64,000 nucleotides of DNA, from assembly GCA_000310025.1 (NCBI GenBank), contig FN649740.1, positions 5,563,326 through 5,627,325 on the forward strand, in the 5' to 3' direction. Shown piece after piece: positions 23,701-34,406 of the stretch. Every line of letters begins with the position of its first letter. Position 1 is the stretch's first letter. Source of the stretch: Ectocarpus siliculosus. Its lineage: Eukaryota > Sar > Phaeophyceae > Ectocarpales > Ectocarpaceae. The notes under the pieces are model-generated. The model ran no database searches, was not told the origin of the DNA, and was given only the letters and a program-made list of their open reading frames with translations. Both the position numbers and the translations under genes were made by a program.

Positions 23701-26700
23701 GAGGAGGCTAGCCGGCAGCGGGCGCTCAGACGAAACAATAACCCCGGCAACAGCACGGATATGGTAACAACCAATGGGGCGGGAGGGGGATAGCAGACGG
23801 ACGAGACGGCGAGGGAACAAAGAAAACGAGAAGAGTCGGACCGAGCGGCGCGACATGTTATGCCGGATTGAACCCCTTGAATGACTTATCCCCGCCCCCC
23901 GTCACTGCACCATTGCACCAACCCCGCACGAGCGATGGCATGCCTTTGCTGTCTCGGGTGGTTCTTTTTTTCCTTGTTTTTTGGCATCTCTTGCTTGTTT
24001 ATTTATTTGGCGTGTGTACTACGCATATATATCTTTAGTTGCTTCTCTTTTTCTCCCTCTGCGTTCCTTTTTTTGTTTCCCCCGTTCTTTCTACAGTCTA
24101 GGTTTTCCTCACATAGTGTGTAGAGGCGAGCGGAGGGTCCTGTAGGCCATCTGTTGTTAATTTCTGTTGACTTGCGGATCCCTCGGGTCCATTTTGTTCT
24201 AGTGTACCTTTTATTGGGTAAGTTAGCCTGTGACCACGAGAATCGACCGCGTTGTATGCATTTTTAGTACGGACAGATGAAGGTACTGGGTAGAGAGATA
24301 TGAAAGGTTTTCAATGGGAACACAACAACAACAGCATAGTTAATGCATGGTGCACATGGACTCTGTTGAGCGCATATATATCATAGCCGTTTGCGGTTTC
24401 TGCCGTCTCCCTTCCACCCCATGCTGTAGACCACCAGCCCACAGCACGTGCCTGGTGTTCTGTGTAGACTGGTGTCCATCCTCCCAAATCCTCCAACTAT
24501 TGTAAGACACGGAGTAGTAGACAGAAAAATGACTGCAACTTCCTCCCCCTCCCCGGATGAAGCGCCAGACTCTCCACGCTGCCTTATCGCTCAATATTAC
24601 CCTTCTTCCTCCTCGCGTAACCGTCCGGAGTCAGTCATCGTGCAATTCCCTTGCTCAAACATGAGAATGCAGAATGCAGGCTGGAAGGAGGGCTGGTTCG
24701 TTCTTTGCAAGAGAAGTTGCATTGTCTGCCAAGACACACAGCGGACAAAAGCTTCGACTACAGGACGCTTGTGTGTTGATGGTACTCACTCTCGATGCAG
24801 CAACCTTGCAGGGCGTTGGCGAGTATCCCGCTTCAATGGGCAGCAGGGAACAGGGCGAAGCTGGGTGTGCTACAACGTGCTATGTACGTGCTGATCAAAA
24901 ATACGTGTCCATGCCGGGAGTAGGAGCATTTCACAGTCCCGCCAATCAATTTCAAGGAGGACACGTGACTCTTGTGATCAGGGTTCACATGGATTTGCAA
25001 TATATGCGTACCACAGAACGCGCCTCCAGTGAATGTTTACGTATGAACTGGAGGCATCTGCAATCAAACTTTGTTCTATACTTACGGAGTACATAACAGC
25101 AGTTCAACGACTACAGGACGAGCCTATACAATAGTCTACTTGTTGCATCTTTATCTGTCGGTTTCTTCAGAGGGGAAAAAAACAAAGCGGGAGTGCCCAA
25201 AAAATTGAAAAAACTACTCCCACCGGGGTTCGAACCCGGGACCTCGGCTTTATCAGAGCCGCGCTCTACCAACGGAGCTCTGGGAGCCACATTTTGCTGA
25301 TACATTCGTGTCGAAAATTCTGCCGATAGTACCGTGACGTACACTGTAGTCGGCAGGCGGGGTCACCGGGGTGGAACAATCAGCCTGCAGGCCGAGGCAT
25401 TCATTGGTCATGCTCATTCATGTCACGAGGCGTGTATCCAGTATCCATGGACCTTGAACGTTCAACAGGTGTTTCCCAGCACGATAGTTTACTTCGATGT
25501 GTTATATTGTATGCATGCGTAGACTACGTTCCTCTTACCCGAAAGTAGCGTCGGTGGGTGAAATTGTGGCAGGTTTGGTTTCGAGCGTCAGGCTAAAAAA
25601 ACGTCTCGGAGTTCTTCTCCTGCCCTACCGCTGTACCCTGCCTTTCGTCCTTGTGCGTTGGGGGCTTTCTCTAGGTATCTCGTTTTCGAAGGCCATGCTG
25701 TAGCTTTTATGGACACCGGAGTGTACGTAGACAGCACTACAGTACCGTTATACTATAATATCAAGGGGAGAGCGGTTTGTTTTCCATTACAGAAAATACA
25801 TGAAGGCAGCATCAACAACAAATACAAACCGGACGACAGCTGACTGAGAATAAATGGATTCTTCCCCCTCCGACCAGCCTTCGGCCACTCATCAACGCTG
25901 TACAAAATTGGCGGACGTGGAAAATCGTTCTCTGAGATGCTGTCGTCCGACTTTGATCGACGAAACCTTCACAACACCGACCAGTGTCTGACCCATCCGG
26001 AAAACAAAAACGAGACCCCTCCCGGATAAGCGATCTGGGCATCCTCTAGCGGGGCCCGGGGTTTTCACACTTTGGTCCAATAGATGCAGACAATATTGCC
26101 GCGGGAATAACACTGGCTGATACAAACCAACCCTTGAAAAGGGGCACGGATCATATCCTTCCGGTGATGAGGGAAAACCAGAATGTTTTTTAGTCTTCGA
26201 ACAGCGGTTTGCAGAACAGTCTGGACATCCTTTCTACATGAACTACTTAGTGAAGCACTGGTCTACAGATAAACGCGGATTTTGTGCCTTAGGGCAAAAC
26301 TGCAATGACTTTCCTGTCTACGAAAATCGTCCGATCGTACGCTGCCAACACACCTCGGGTATCCAAGTGTCACACACATTTAACCGCACCGCCAAACGAC
26401 AAAGCCTTGTGCGCAGGGTCAACGTCAAGCTCGATCTCGATAAATCACGCTTCCGTGATCATCCCACCAAAGCGGGCGGCACCCTGCTGTGGGGGTTCTC
26501 TTACAAAGATCTATCAACAGATTCAGATTCTTCTTCGGGCATCTTCGATTCTTCTTCGGGCATCGACCTGTCGACGTCCGTCGACCTGTCCGAACCAGGG
26601 ACGACCCGGAGACGCTCGTCCACTTCACCAACGGTCCATTCCACGAACTCGTCGATCACCTACGGTGCGGTACGGTACGTACACACATGGGACGGGATTA

Positions 26701-29700
26701 GGAGGGGCTGTGTCAAGACCACGAGCCACTATCAACGAAAACAACGAACACCAACACCAAGAATACTCGATGAAAATCAACGAGTTGGGAAGCCTCAAAC
26801 ATGTGAACAAGCGTCCCCATCGCGTGAACTACCATACTTCGCATGCATGCATCAGCCAAGACAAGGGCCTGTTCCCTGCATATGTGTGGCACTGCATATG
26901 ACGTTCTGCAGGGGCCCTCAGAAGAAGCAGGGCAGGGCAGGGCAGGGCAGGGCAGGACTCGAAACAAAAACAAATAGTGCCCAACCGACACCGAATACAG
27001 GGGGCGTTGGATAAACATGAAAATAGCATGCCAGGGACTACATAACTTTTCGCAATGCGAGCAACGCCGACGGGGAAAACGGAGCAATGCGCGACAAACA
27101 AATGCCGGCATGCGGTTGACGGCGCCTGCTAAATATAACCAACCCATCGCCAGAGTCACCGTACACCCGAACAGCTATACATCGTAGGGCACTCGACAAA
27201 CCCTGGCCCTTACAGGCGCTTGTGTTTTGCGTCCCGGGACAGTTTCGTCAACGCAACAGGAAGGTCATGATCAAGGGAGGATGCCGTCGTGGTTGTGAGA
27301 CAGCTCTTTACCTTGTTTGACACGAGCTTGAGCACCTTGCCCTCCCACTTCTCGGGGATCCCGGAGCAGTCCACGCGCTCGTTCAGTTGTCTACCACGAC
27401 AAAAAATCGCACCAAGGATCGGCATGGCGACATGCCAAGAACGCAAACAGAGGCAAGGGCACTTCACTAACGAGCCTGTATCAACGAAAACGAAGCTCCG
27501 CATCGAAGATTGTGGCGGTTCACAGCAAAGGTCAAAGACGCGATTGTTGTTTACACCGCAGTGTGAGACGGAATCTGTCAAAGCAGTGACACCCGCTGGG
27601 ATGGGTTCTTGACTAGATCATCGCATCGGATCGGAGGTTTCCGGTTGAGATTATGGGACCAAGGGTAACAACAAGATTTCGAGGAACAACAGCTATCAAC
27701 GTAACGACCTGAAAAAAACCCGGCTCAACAGCCACAAGGGCACACCTGCGGCAGCTCAACTTGCCTGCGCCGCTCGACCTGACAGGAAACCTCAAGGCTG
27801 CAAGAAGTACACCATGTATTCCCTATTCTAGAAGTATAAGCATCATGATCACGGGGGCTTGGAACTCTTTCAATGAGCCCTCGTGGGCAACAAACTAGCC
27901 AAAACGACAGCAACAATATCGACATACAACAGACAACAGACAGCCCAACCAATCACAATCACCCACCTGGTGAGAGGCTCGGACAGCTCGCCGCGCAGGA
28001 GGGTCGAGATGTGCTTCCTCCTGTTCTTGATGGTTTCAGTCTCGTCCAAGGCTTTCTTGATGCACCTGGTTTCGGTGGCAGCAAGAAAAAGGGGTACTTC
28101 TAGTGAGCAGACACCGTGGGGGGCTTGGAATGGTAGTCGTCGCGTTTCTATCTCTAGGCGTTCATGTCATGCCTGAGCGCCAACGCGACACAGCCCGTAC
28201 CACCTGTAGGTCCGCTGGATGTAAACACAACGTTGTCCTTTGATAAATCGTGTTCGCCGTTCTTCGGCAACTGGCCTGAAATAGATGACTCTGTACTTGC
28301 CGATTTCGACAGGTACTGTAGATATATCACAACCCGGTCACGGCTTCCAAGGCTTGGCTCTTCATGCCCCATGGACTCGACACCCTCCCGAACATGACAA
28401 GTACCAAGATGCTACATAGCACATATGGGAGGCCTCATCCCCCTGCTGTGCCTCGCGTTACCTGACGTATACGTCCGGCATGATGGCCTGCATGGAAGGT
28501 TCCACCTTGGGCATGATCTTGTCAACGAACTTCTCAATCAGCCGCCTCTCTCGCGATTCCGACAAGAGGGGGATGTCCAGGTCATCATTCACCTTGCGAA
28601 CCATCACCTGATCGATTGGACCGAAGGGTACAGCGCGGTGTGTCTGTTGGGAACGTATATTGTTAAGTCCACGCACCAGGCGACACCGACTTCTAGGTGG
28701 CTGTCAACGGTGGGCGATGCGTCATCAATCATCACTTGTTCAGGACGGGACTGTACGAAGGACGGAGCATACTAAACGATTTAACAGCGTAGATCAACCG
28801 ACTTGTGAGCTTTCGTGTACATTCCTCACCTGTCCCAACCTGGCACCGAAGCCTACCGCTACATTAAGCAAGGAAAAACCATAATCCCAGGCGATACTGT
28901 TGGTTGTTATTGTCCTACACTGTCCAGTCTACACGATACATAGGTCGTGGGGGTATACCGTATATGACACAAGATAACACACCCCCTGGACCGATTTTCA
29001 AAGCTCGATTACTCCACGACGAAGAGGATGCATAAATGAAACAATACGTTTTCGAACAGCTCTCGACGAGACGGTTCCAACGCCGCCGTTTTCGGCGCTG
29101 TGACTCTTCCTGCTGTTGAGAAATCGAGCTTTGAAAATCGGCCAAGGCGGTGTGTTATCTTGTGTCATATACGGTATTGTGTGCGCTCAATTCTGTCGAC
29201 AATTCCACAGCGATTGGGTCCCGGAGATCATCAGCAGGACACCAGCAGGGCATGCGTGCAAAACCATCAAGACTATCCGTAAACCTGGCGACTCGCAGCA
29301 CACCCCTTTCATGAAAACAGCCGGCGATTACTATTGCTGCCGCGGACTTGCAGTACACAATGCGCCACCACCGCTCCGGAAACTCTTCGTTCGTGCAGCC
29401 CTCGCTGATCCACTTCGTCTGTGAGAAAAGTAACACAGAATATACTCGAGTATTCCGGGAGGTTGTAGGGAGGGGCTGGGCTGGGTCAACCCCTTCGTTG
29501 AAATAAAAACACGCCGCAGTTTTTGGCGACGAAGTTGTAATGTTGGGCATGGCGTCCCCTGTGGTAACATGGGAGTGCAGAGTATGGCTCCCCAACAACT
29601 CAACATGAAGAACACAAACCTGCTGCTTTATGCATACACCGCCATGAAGTATAGGAAGGGATATTTGATCCCTGCATAATGGGAAACTGCGCATCGTCTT

Positions 29701-30060
29701 TTGGGGGGCAATACATACCAGCAATCCCAAACTCCGAAGAGGGTGCCAAACTACAATAGGAATGCTGTGAACAGCAGTATCATAGTATCAACACACCTAT
29801 GGAACTGACGGTAGGCACATACAGTAATCTCTTGTAATGAAGCGTTGCACAGACAGCTGCGGACGCCTTCAGGTGCCACCCTGTTGCATTGACCCTTGCA
29901 TTGCTGCCAAAAACGTCTACAGCAGTAGACTTATGTATGCTACAGCAGTAGCTTTTAGGCAACGGGTTGTGGTACAGGAAACGCACCGCTCTCTGCCTCT
30001 CGTTCAACATGTTGACCAGCTTTTCACGGCCGCGTGCTACTTCCGCGGGCAAGCTTCCTC
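20760..30060 (-). CDS. Protein of unknown family made of two related halves (5' end not located)
   Basis: The nine exons found, in transcript order, are 30060-29987, 28607-28462, 28065-27967, 27390-27312, 26659-26505, 22724-22646, 22017-21928, 21405-21305 and 20934-20760 (stop TAG). All junctions keep phase. The product is about 330 residues from the first exon found, and the initiator exon lies further upstream. It is mostly helical and charged. Exons 1-5 and 6-9 encode the same module: (M)LNxxQ..., D-[IL]-D-I-P-L-[LV]-S-E-x-R-E-R-R-x-I-E-K-F-V-D, then M-E/V-P-S-x-x-A-x-M-P, ALDET/VLDET, LLRGEL and RQLNERVDCSxIPE..EGKVLK. Exon boundaries fall at matching positions in both halves, so the gene arose by internal duplication. 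There is no signal peptide or membrane segment in the part seen. I do not recognise the family, and no function can be assigned. Confidence 0.7.
23158..23871 (+). pseudogene. Frame-broken coding relic, probably from a transposable element
   Basis: On the plus strand, inside a minus-strand intron, three coding-like blocks follow one another in different frames. Block 1 (about 23158-23275) contains DDDHFQEVDKRTRLFMQCLQ and hits a stop. Block 2 (about 23353-23490) contains KLRVHPFLVKRGLSRRNPRI and LIEGFEEKGLTATACAE. Block 3 (about 23484-23790) contains TPLKKKQNWLKDDLKTFEAE and AKRFITARHKDEEEASRQRA; it meets a stop at about 23790 and stays coding-like to 23871. Two or more frameshifts and stops separate the blocks, with no splice sites that would remove them. 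Basic, Trp/Lys-rich composition and isolation in an intron suggest a decayed mobile-element protein, but I could not name the family. Confidence 0.5.
25208..25213 (-). terminator. Pol III T-run terminator of the tRNA
   Basis: Six consecutive T on the minus strand begin two bases beyond the discriminator base. This fits a standard Pol III stop and supports the tRNA being transcribed. Confidence 0.75.
25215..25287 (-). tRNA. tRNA-Ile with GAU anticodon
   Basis: The minus strand folds as a full cloverleaf of 73 nt. The 7-bp acceptor stem GCTCCCA/TGGGAGT has a G-U first pair. The D arm is GCTC/GAGC. The anticodon stem CGGCT/AGCCG encloses loop CTGATAA (anticodon GAT). The variable loop is five bases, and the T arm is CCGGG-TTCGAAC-CCCGG with discriminator A. 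No CCA is encoded, and a run of six T follows one base after the discriminator, as expected for Pol III. There is no intron. Oddities: position 8 is G instead of the near-universal T, and GAU is rare for nuclear isoleucine tRNAs, which usually use AAU. It could be a genuine gene, a transferred or derived copy, or a SINE head. Confidence 0.85.
26505..26659 (-). CDS. Linker exon of the two-repeat protein
   Basis: This exon begins VIDEFVEWTVGEVDERL, which aligns with the end of the second half (MVNEIVAAAV), so it closes repeat 1. It then becomes an acidic linker with a doubled MPEEESK/MPEEESE motif. The donor TTT|GTAAGA leaves two bases that combine with the first base of the exon at 22724, restoring frame. 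The intron that follows is 3.8 kb and contains the tRNA and the coding relic. Confidence 0.65.
26928..26953 (+). repeat. GGGCA pentanucleotide microsatellite
   Basis: About five tandem copies of GGGCA lie in the intron or flank of the two-repeat gene. It is a simple sequence with no further role visible. Confidence 0.8.
28955..29177. mobile_element. Foldback (MITE-like) element, copy 1
   Basis: About 55 bp at the left end (ATACCGTATATGACACAAGA...) recurs as an inverted copy at the right end (...TCTTGTGTCATATACGGTAT) with a few mismatches in the CACCCCCTGGACC/CACCGCCTTGGCC part. Roughly 110 bp of non-coding sequence lie between. There is no reading frame, which fits a non-autonomous DNA element. 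It sits in the first located intron of the two-repeat gene. I could not define a target-site duplication. Related copies are at 31077 and 43950. Confidence 0.75.
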
Positions 30061-31076
30061 CTGCGTACAGTAGCAGCAGTAGCACAGCAGTAAAAGTAGC
30101 ACACAGAGCGGCGGGTGTTCCGTTTCAGACCGCAGCGGGAAGCAGCGGGAAAGGCGGCTAGGAGCAAGAAAAGTGGCGATGAGTACAGTAAGTAACGAAA
30201 GGTATTTTTCTCGGCTGTCTCAGGTCTAATCTACGACACAGGGCGGTTTCATCCTTCGTTTCGGGTGTACAGCAGTATTGGAGCATCTATTTAGAACCAC
30301 GATGTGTGTGCCCCTCTCAATCCGAGAGGCACGAGGTACATGCTGTACTCTTGTCCAACGGCCAAAGGCGCACGGCGGACAAATGGAACTTCAAGGAGGC
30401 CCAGAACATCCAAGCAGTCAACTACCGCCAGCTCAGCGCCCCCGCCCCATCTAAACGCGCCGGCAGCTGGCATGTCTGCTGTACACACGCACCCAACTTT
30501 TCTCGCGTGGACACCCGTGGCTAGACAGAGGCCAGCTCCTGGCTCCTCTACTGCTCTTGTTCCACAAAGAAAGGTGGCGCAACAAAACACACACGTAATG
30601 CAACCAACCGTGCACTGCTGCACTGTACAGCTGCTGGAACAACAGGTGGAATCTTGATGGGTGGTGGGCGACAACTACGTGCATCAAAGCCAGGTGAGGT
30701 AGGGATGGCCATAAGGCATGGCAGTGGACGGAATCTCCGAAAAGGGTTGACAAGACAGAGCAAAGCCACACTCCCATGCTCCCTCTTGAGAACACGCGGA
30801 GCAAAAGAGCAGGAAGGGAGCAAGCGGCCAGCATGTCCGATTTGCGGCAGGGTATGAAGCAATGCTGTGAAGTGCCGAGGGCAAGGGCACACCCAACAAA
30901 CGCATATGATACAACTCTCCATGCACCCACCTCTTGCGTGTCTATTGTGTGTGTCGTGCAACGTGTGAGGGCCGGGGGGGAGAGAGACAGAGGAAGGCAA
31001 GGGAGGTATTTGAGATCGATGTGGTCTGCTCCCAAATGGCCGTTGAAGAGGGGCCACACGGAGAATACCATAGGCG

Positions 31077-31293
31077 AATGACACAAGATATCACACCCCC
31101 TGGACCGATCTTCAATGCTACATGTATGCAACATTATTTCGATTATTTCACACGAGGAAGAGGATGCATACATGGAACGACACGTTTTCGGAAACTCTCG
31201 ACGAGACGGGCCAACGCCACCGTTTTTGGCAGCGCCACTATTTCTGCTGTGGAGAAATCGAGCTTGGAAAATCCGTCTCGTCAAATCTTGTGC
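31077..31293. mobile_element. Foldback (MITE-like) element, copy 2
   Basis: The left end ATGACACAAGATATCACACC matches the copy-1 terminus with one or two changes, followed by CCCTGGACCGATCTTCAA. The interior shares GAAGAGGATGCATA, the ACGTTTTCG segment, CTCTCGACGAGACGG and CCAACGCC.CCGTTTT with copy 1. The right end (GAAATCGAGCTTGGAAAATC then CAAATCTTGTG) is a more decayed inverted terminus. The two copies are related but clearly diverged. Confidence 0.65.
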
Positions 31294-31542
31294 ATTTTGC
31301 GTACGTACACACATAGGTCACCTGCCAGCGTGTTTGTGTTGTGTTTGGTGTGACCCACCGGTGCTGTATGCTGCAGAAATAAAATACTGACAACAGTCAC
31401 TGATGAGGTAGGCTAGAGTCCAGAAAAAAAAGCGAAACCAACACACACCTGAACTTACAGACCTTTCGTGCTTGCCTTGGTTGTTGTCTTGAGAAGGATT
31501 CAGCCGTTCATCCACCGCACGCAATGTAACTGAACGGTGAAT

Positions 31543-31579
31543 CAATGAATGAATGAATGAATGAATGAATGAACGAATG
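31543..31579 (+). repeat. GAAT tetranucleotide microsatellite
   Basis: About eight tandem GAAT units with one substitution (GAAC). It is a simple repeat in non-coding sequence. Confidence 0.85.
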
Positions 31580-32087
31580 CAACGAGCGCACGCACACCTC
31601 CGGCGAATTTGTGCTTCCCACGCCGCTTGGCATAAGGCCTATCAATAAAATATGACAACTAATCCAATTTTGTGTGACTGCCCTGAGATGCAATTCCAGG
31701 TCCCACACGCCGAAGGTTGAGAAGGTGGACCGCTCGGCCAACACAGAATGACTTTGATCCATCCCCGACCCGCCGGATCCAGACCACAAAAACTCTGCCA
31801 TATGAAGGAATGAGGCACCCGTTTCCCGGGGGGAGTCACACAACATCTAGAACCCCGATCGTACTCAAGCAGGGGGATTCGAAAGTCGGACTCCTTAGCG
31901 ATACTTGGGTCTGCTGGTGGTTTGTTGGGTTGACCTTGCAACCAGACGCAGGAAAAATCAACAATATGGATAGCAGAGTTAAATACTGAAGCAAACAAGT
32001 TCGCATGGTCACATGTTGCAGAGTCAAGATGCATTGAAATGGCGGATGCTTTGAAATGGCGTTGATGCTGCCAAGAAAGGGATTTGG

Positions 32088-32325
32088 GCCAAAGTACACC
32101 GACTCGAAGAGAGTCCGTAGACCCCCTGTGGAAAGGAGGCCAAGGACGTGTAGCAAAACGGCCCTGGGAGTGGGAGCGGCGTGAAGGAAAGTGATTGACT
32201 AGGTGGGGGGCAAGGCACATCGATTTCCTTACAACCCAACAGTCGACGATTGGTGTGGTTGCACCCCGAGTGTTGGCGTTTGTGTGATTGCAAGTCATTT
32301 GGGCGAGCCGTCCTCCTGAAAATCG
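32088..32325 (+). repeat. Dispersed repeat, copy A
   Basis: It shares the order GAGTCC..., GTAGCAAAACGG.CCT, GTGGGAGCGG.GTGAAGGA and an identical 20-mer (GGCGAGCCGTCCTCCTGAAA at 32302) with copy B at 33344. No reading frame is conserved. Probably an old non-coding mobile or segmental duplicate. Confidence 0.6.
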
Positions 32326-33343
32326 ACTAGGAGTACACGCACTCAAGGACGTTACCGACCGACAAACAGTAGACTATTCACACGCGGACATGCTCGTGCA
32401 TGGGCTCCATGCACGAAGCCGATACAACGGTAAAGTGACTCGTAGACTATTCGCATGGGCTACCATTATACCAATGACCTGACACAAGACCGCTACCAAC
32501 GGTGACCTGCCTCTAATATGGGCGGTTTGTACCGCTGCACCACAAGATGCGACGTACAGGCAGTACACGGTGGAGCGGGAGTTCTATGTATGACAGCAGG
32601 TGTTAACACTGCTGGCCAGAGGGGCAGGTTGCGGACGATCTACAACTTGGGGGTGGGAGGTTGGGAGGCCGAGTTCGACCTTGAACGCAATTTGTCTTTA
32701 TGCGTGCAGCCCACCGTGGTGGTTGGAATGACGCCACTATCCGAGAGACGGGATAACTTGGAACACTTTGGGCTGAATCGTCCCTGCACCCCCCCCCATA
32801 GTCGGTGCCCCAACCTTCCCACAACCATCTCTGGCCACCAGCGAAGGCCCCAAAAGACACCGTATACACAAAGCGACCCAACCTACCCATGGCTGCCACG
32901 GAACACGTTCGTGCGTGTGACCAGGCAACGGGAAGTCACGGTTTTACGGTTTGTGAATGTGATAAGACATCCATGGGGGAGGCCAACAGGCTCTTACTTG
33001 GCGATTCGACATCCTCTTGCCGGGTCCATTTACATCTCCAGTTTCACACTGCACTGACATGATGAGGTGTCGATATTTGCATGTTTCCGTTCGATTTCAG
33101 GGAGTCACGAAAAATGCCGAAGTATCCTCTGTAAACCCTTGGTTGCATCTTCGGCAACACTTCGCTCGATGCAATACTACTCTAGTGCTGATCGATTGTT
33201 TTTGGAGTGCGGGAACTTGGGCCGGTACGACCGATTTCCAGTGGGCACAGGTCATGTACACATGTGCTGTATACAGTCAAGATATGTTGAAATTGCGTTT
33301 CTGAGGCGAGGGAGGGAATCTGGGGGCGAGCAGGTAGACTGAA

Positions 33344-33512
33344 GAGATTCCATCAGCTGGAGAATCCCTGCAGGAAAGAGTCCAAGGGCCTGTAGCCTGT
33401 AGCAAACCGTCCTACAAGGGGTGGGAGCGGGGTGTGAAGGAGAGTGAAAGAGAGGGAGTCATCAGTTGGAGTGAAACGACATTTTGGCGAGCCGTCCTCC
33501 TGAAACCCAGCA
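33344..33512 (+). repeat. Dispersed repeat, copy B
   Basis: This is the partner of copy A, in the same orientation about 1.2 kb away. The identical 20-mer begins at 33486. Copy A has about 70 extra bases between the GTGAAGGA block and the 20-mer. Confidence 0.6.
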
Positions 33513-34146
33513 AGAACCCCACGGACTAGTGTACGTTCCGAACCCGAACATGCATGTACCGGTTTGTCCACGGGCAAGAAACTGAGCTGCCGACATAACG
33601 ATATAGCGACTCATACATGTGCAAAAAGTGTTTTCCGATGACCCGAACAAGACCGAACCTTACGATAACCTCGAGTCTAAAGCGAGCGCTAGGTCTGCGA
33701 ATGACTTGACGATACATGTTTCAACCAAGAGCAACGTCAACACGAAATGACCCTCGCCAGCAAAGGCTGGGTTTGGCACGACCAAAAAGTGGCGTGTACG
33801 TATCCATACTCAAAGGGACATTTGCAACCTTGTATATCGCCTTGGATGCAAAAGAAAGGCAAAAGAGACGTAAATTCCTACATCGCGATGTGCTTGACAC
33901 TCGAGACGATCGTCACGACACATCTCGACAGTTCTCAATAGCGGATAGAATCACCGTCGTTGTGGTATTGCTTGCCGCCGTGGCATGACTACAAACCGAC
34001 GCAATGCCTGAACCCCTTCCCCTCAACTACTGTACCTAGGTGGGTGAACGTCCACTGCTGCAAGAAGACAACACCCTACAAGGTTCTGCCACCTTGGGTA
34101 ACCTATCAGCTGGGGTAGGCGTCGGGTGTGCTACGTACCCAGCGCC

Positions 34147-34305
34147 TCAGCGTACTGTCCATGGCTGGAAGCTGAGTGGTCCTCCTGGCCACAGCTGGTA
34201 GCCAGTCTGTCGCCGACTAGTTTTGAACAGCAGAAACATTGTCGTCGCGATCGCCTCTACGACGACCAACCCGGCCGCCACCGCACCGGCCACAACACCC
34301 TAACC
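34147..34305 (-). pseudogene. Duplicated transmembrane-helix exon of the neighbouring gene
   Basis: On the minus strand a frame reads GVVAGAVAAGLVVVEAIATT then MFLLFKTSRRQTGYQLW and stops at 34147-34149. It is clearly related to the helix exon at 34407-34651 (VVAVAVGGGLVVGAIATLIL then LFKTGRLKH). The DNA aligns across about 90 bp with mostly synonymous or conservative changes. An AG lies just before GGT GTT, but joined to the upstream donor (one leftover base) the frame would be wrong. It is therefore either a dead duplicate or an alternative last exon joined some other way. Confidence 0.55.
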
Positions 34306-34406
34306 ATCATACCCTATATTCGGTTGAAAGGAAACCGAAGCACGAGCGGAGGTATTGAGGGATAACACGATTGCTGAGGGATAACACGATCGCGGATTCG
34401 TCGGGG

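Larger units (their letters stand above)
30061..34146. other. Long stretch without a confirmed gene
   Basis: The missing 5' exon or exons of the two-repeat gene should be here, but I could not identify them; a joining exon must end one base into a codon. The stretch contains a second foldback copy (31077-31293), a GAAT microsatellite (31543-31579) and a dispersed repeat pair (32088 and 33344). Several open frames exist, for example 31642-32346 on the minus strand, but their composition is not coding-like. Confidence 0.4.

Noticed and set aside
23374-23856. 160-codon minus-strand frame
   Set aside because: It is the shadow of the plus-strand coding relic, whose composition is far more protein-like.
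26238-27014. 258-codon plus-strand frame
   Set aside because: It is antisense to the linker exon of the two-repeat gene and runs through the GGGCA microsatellite; no independent support.
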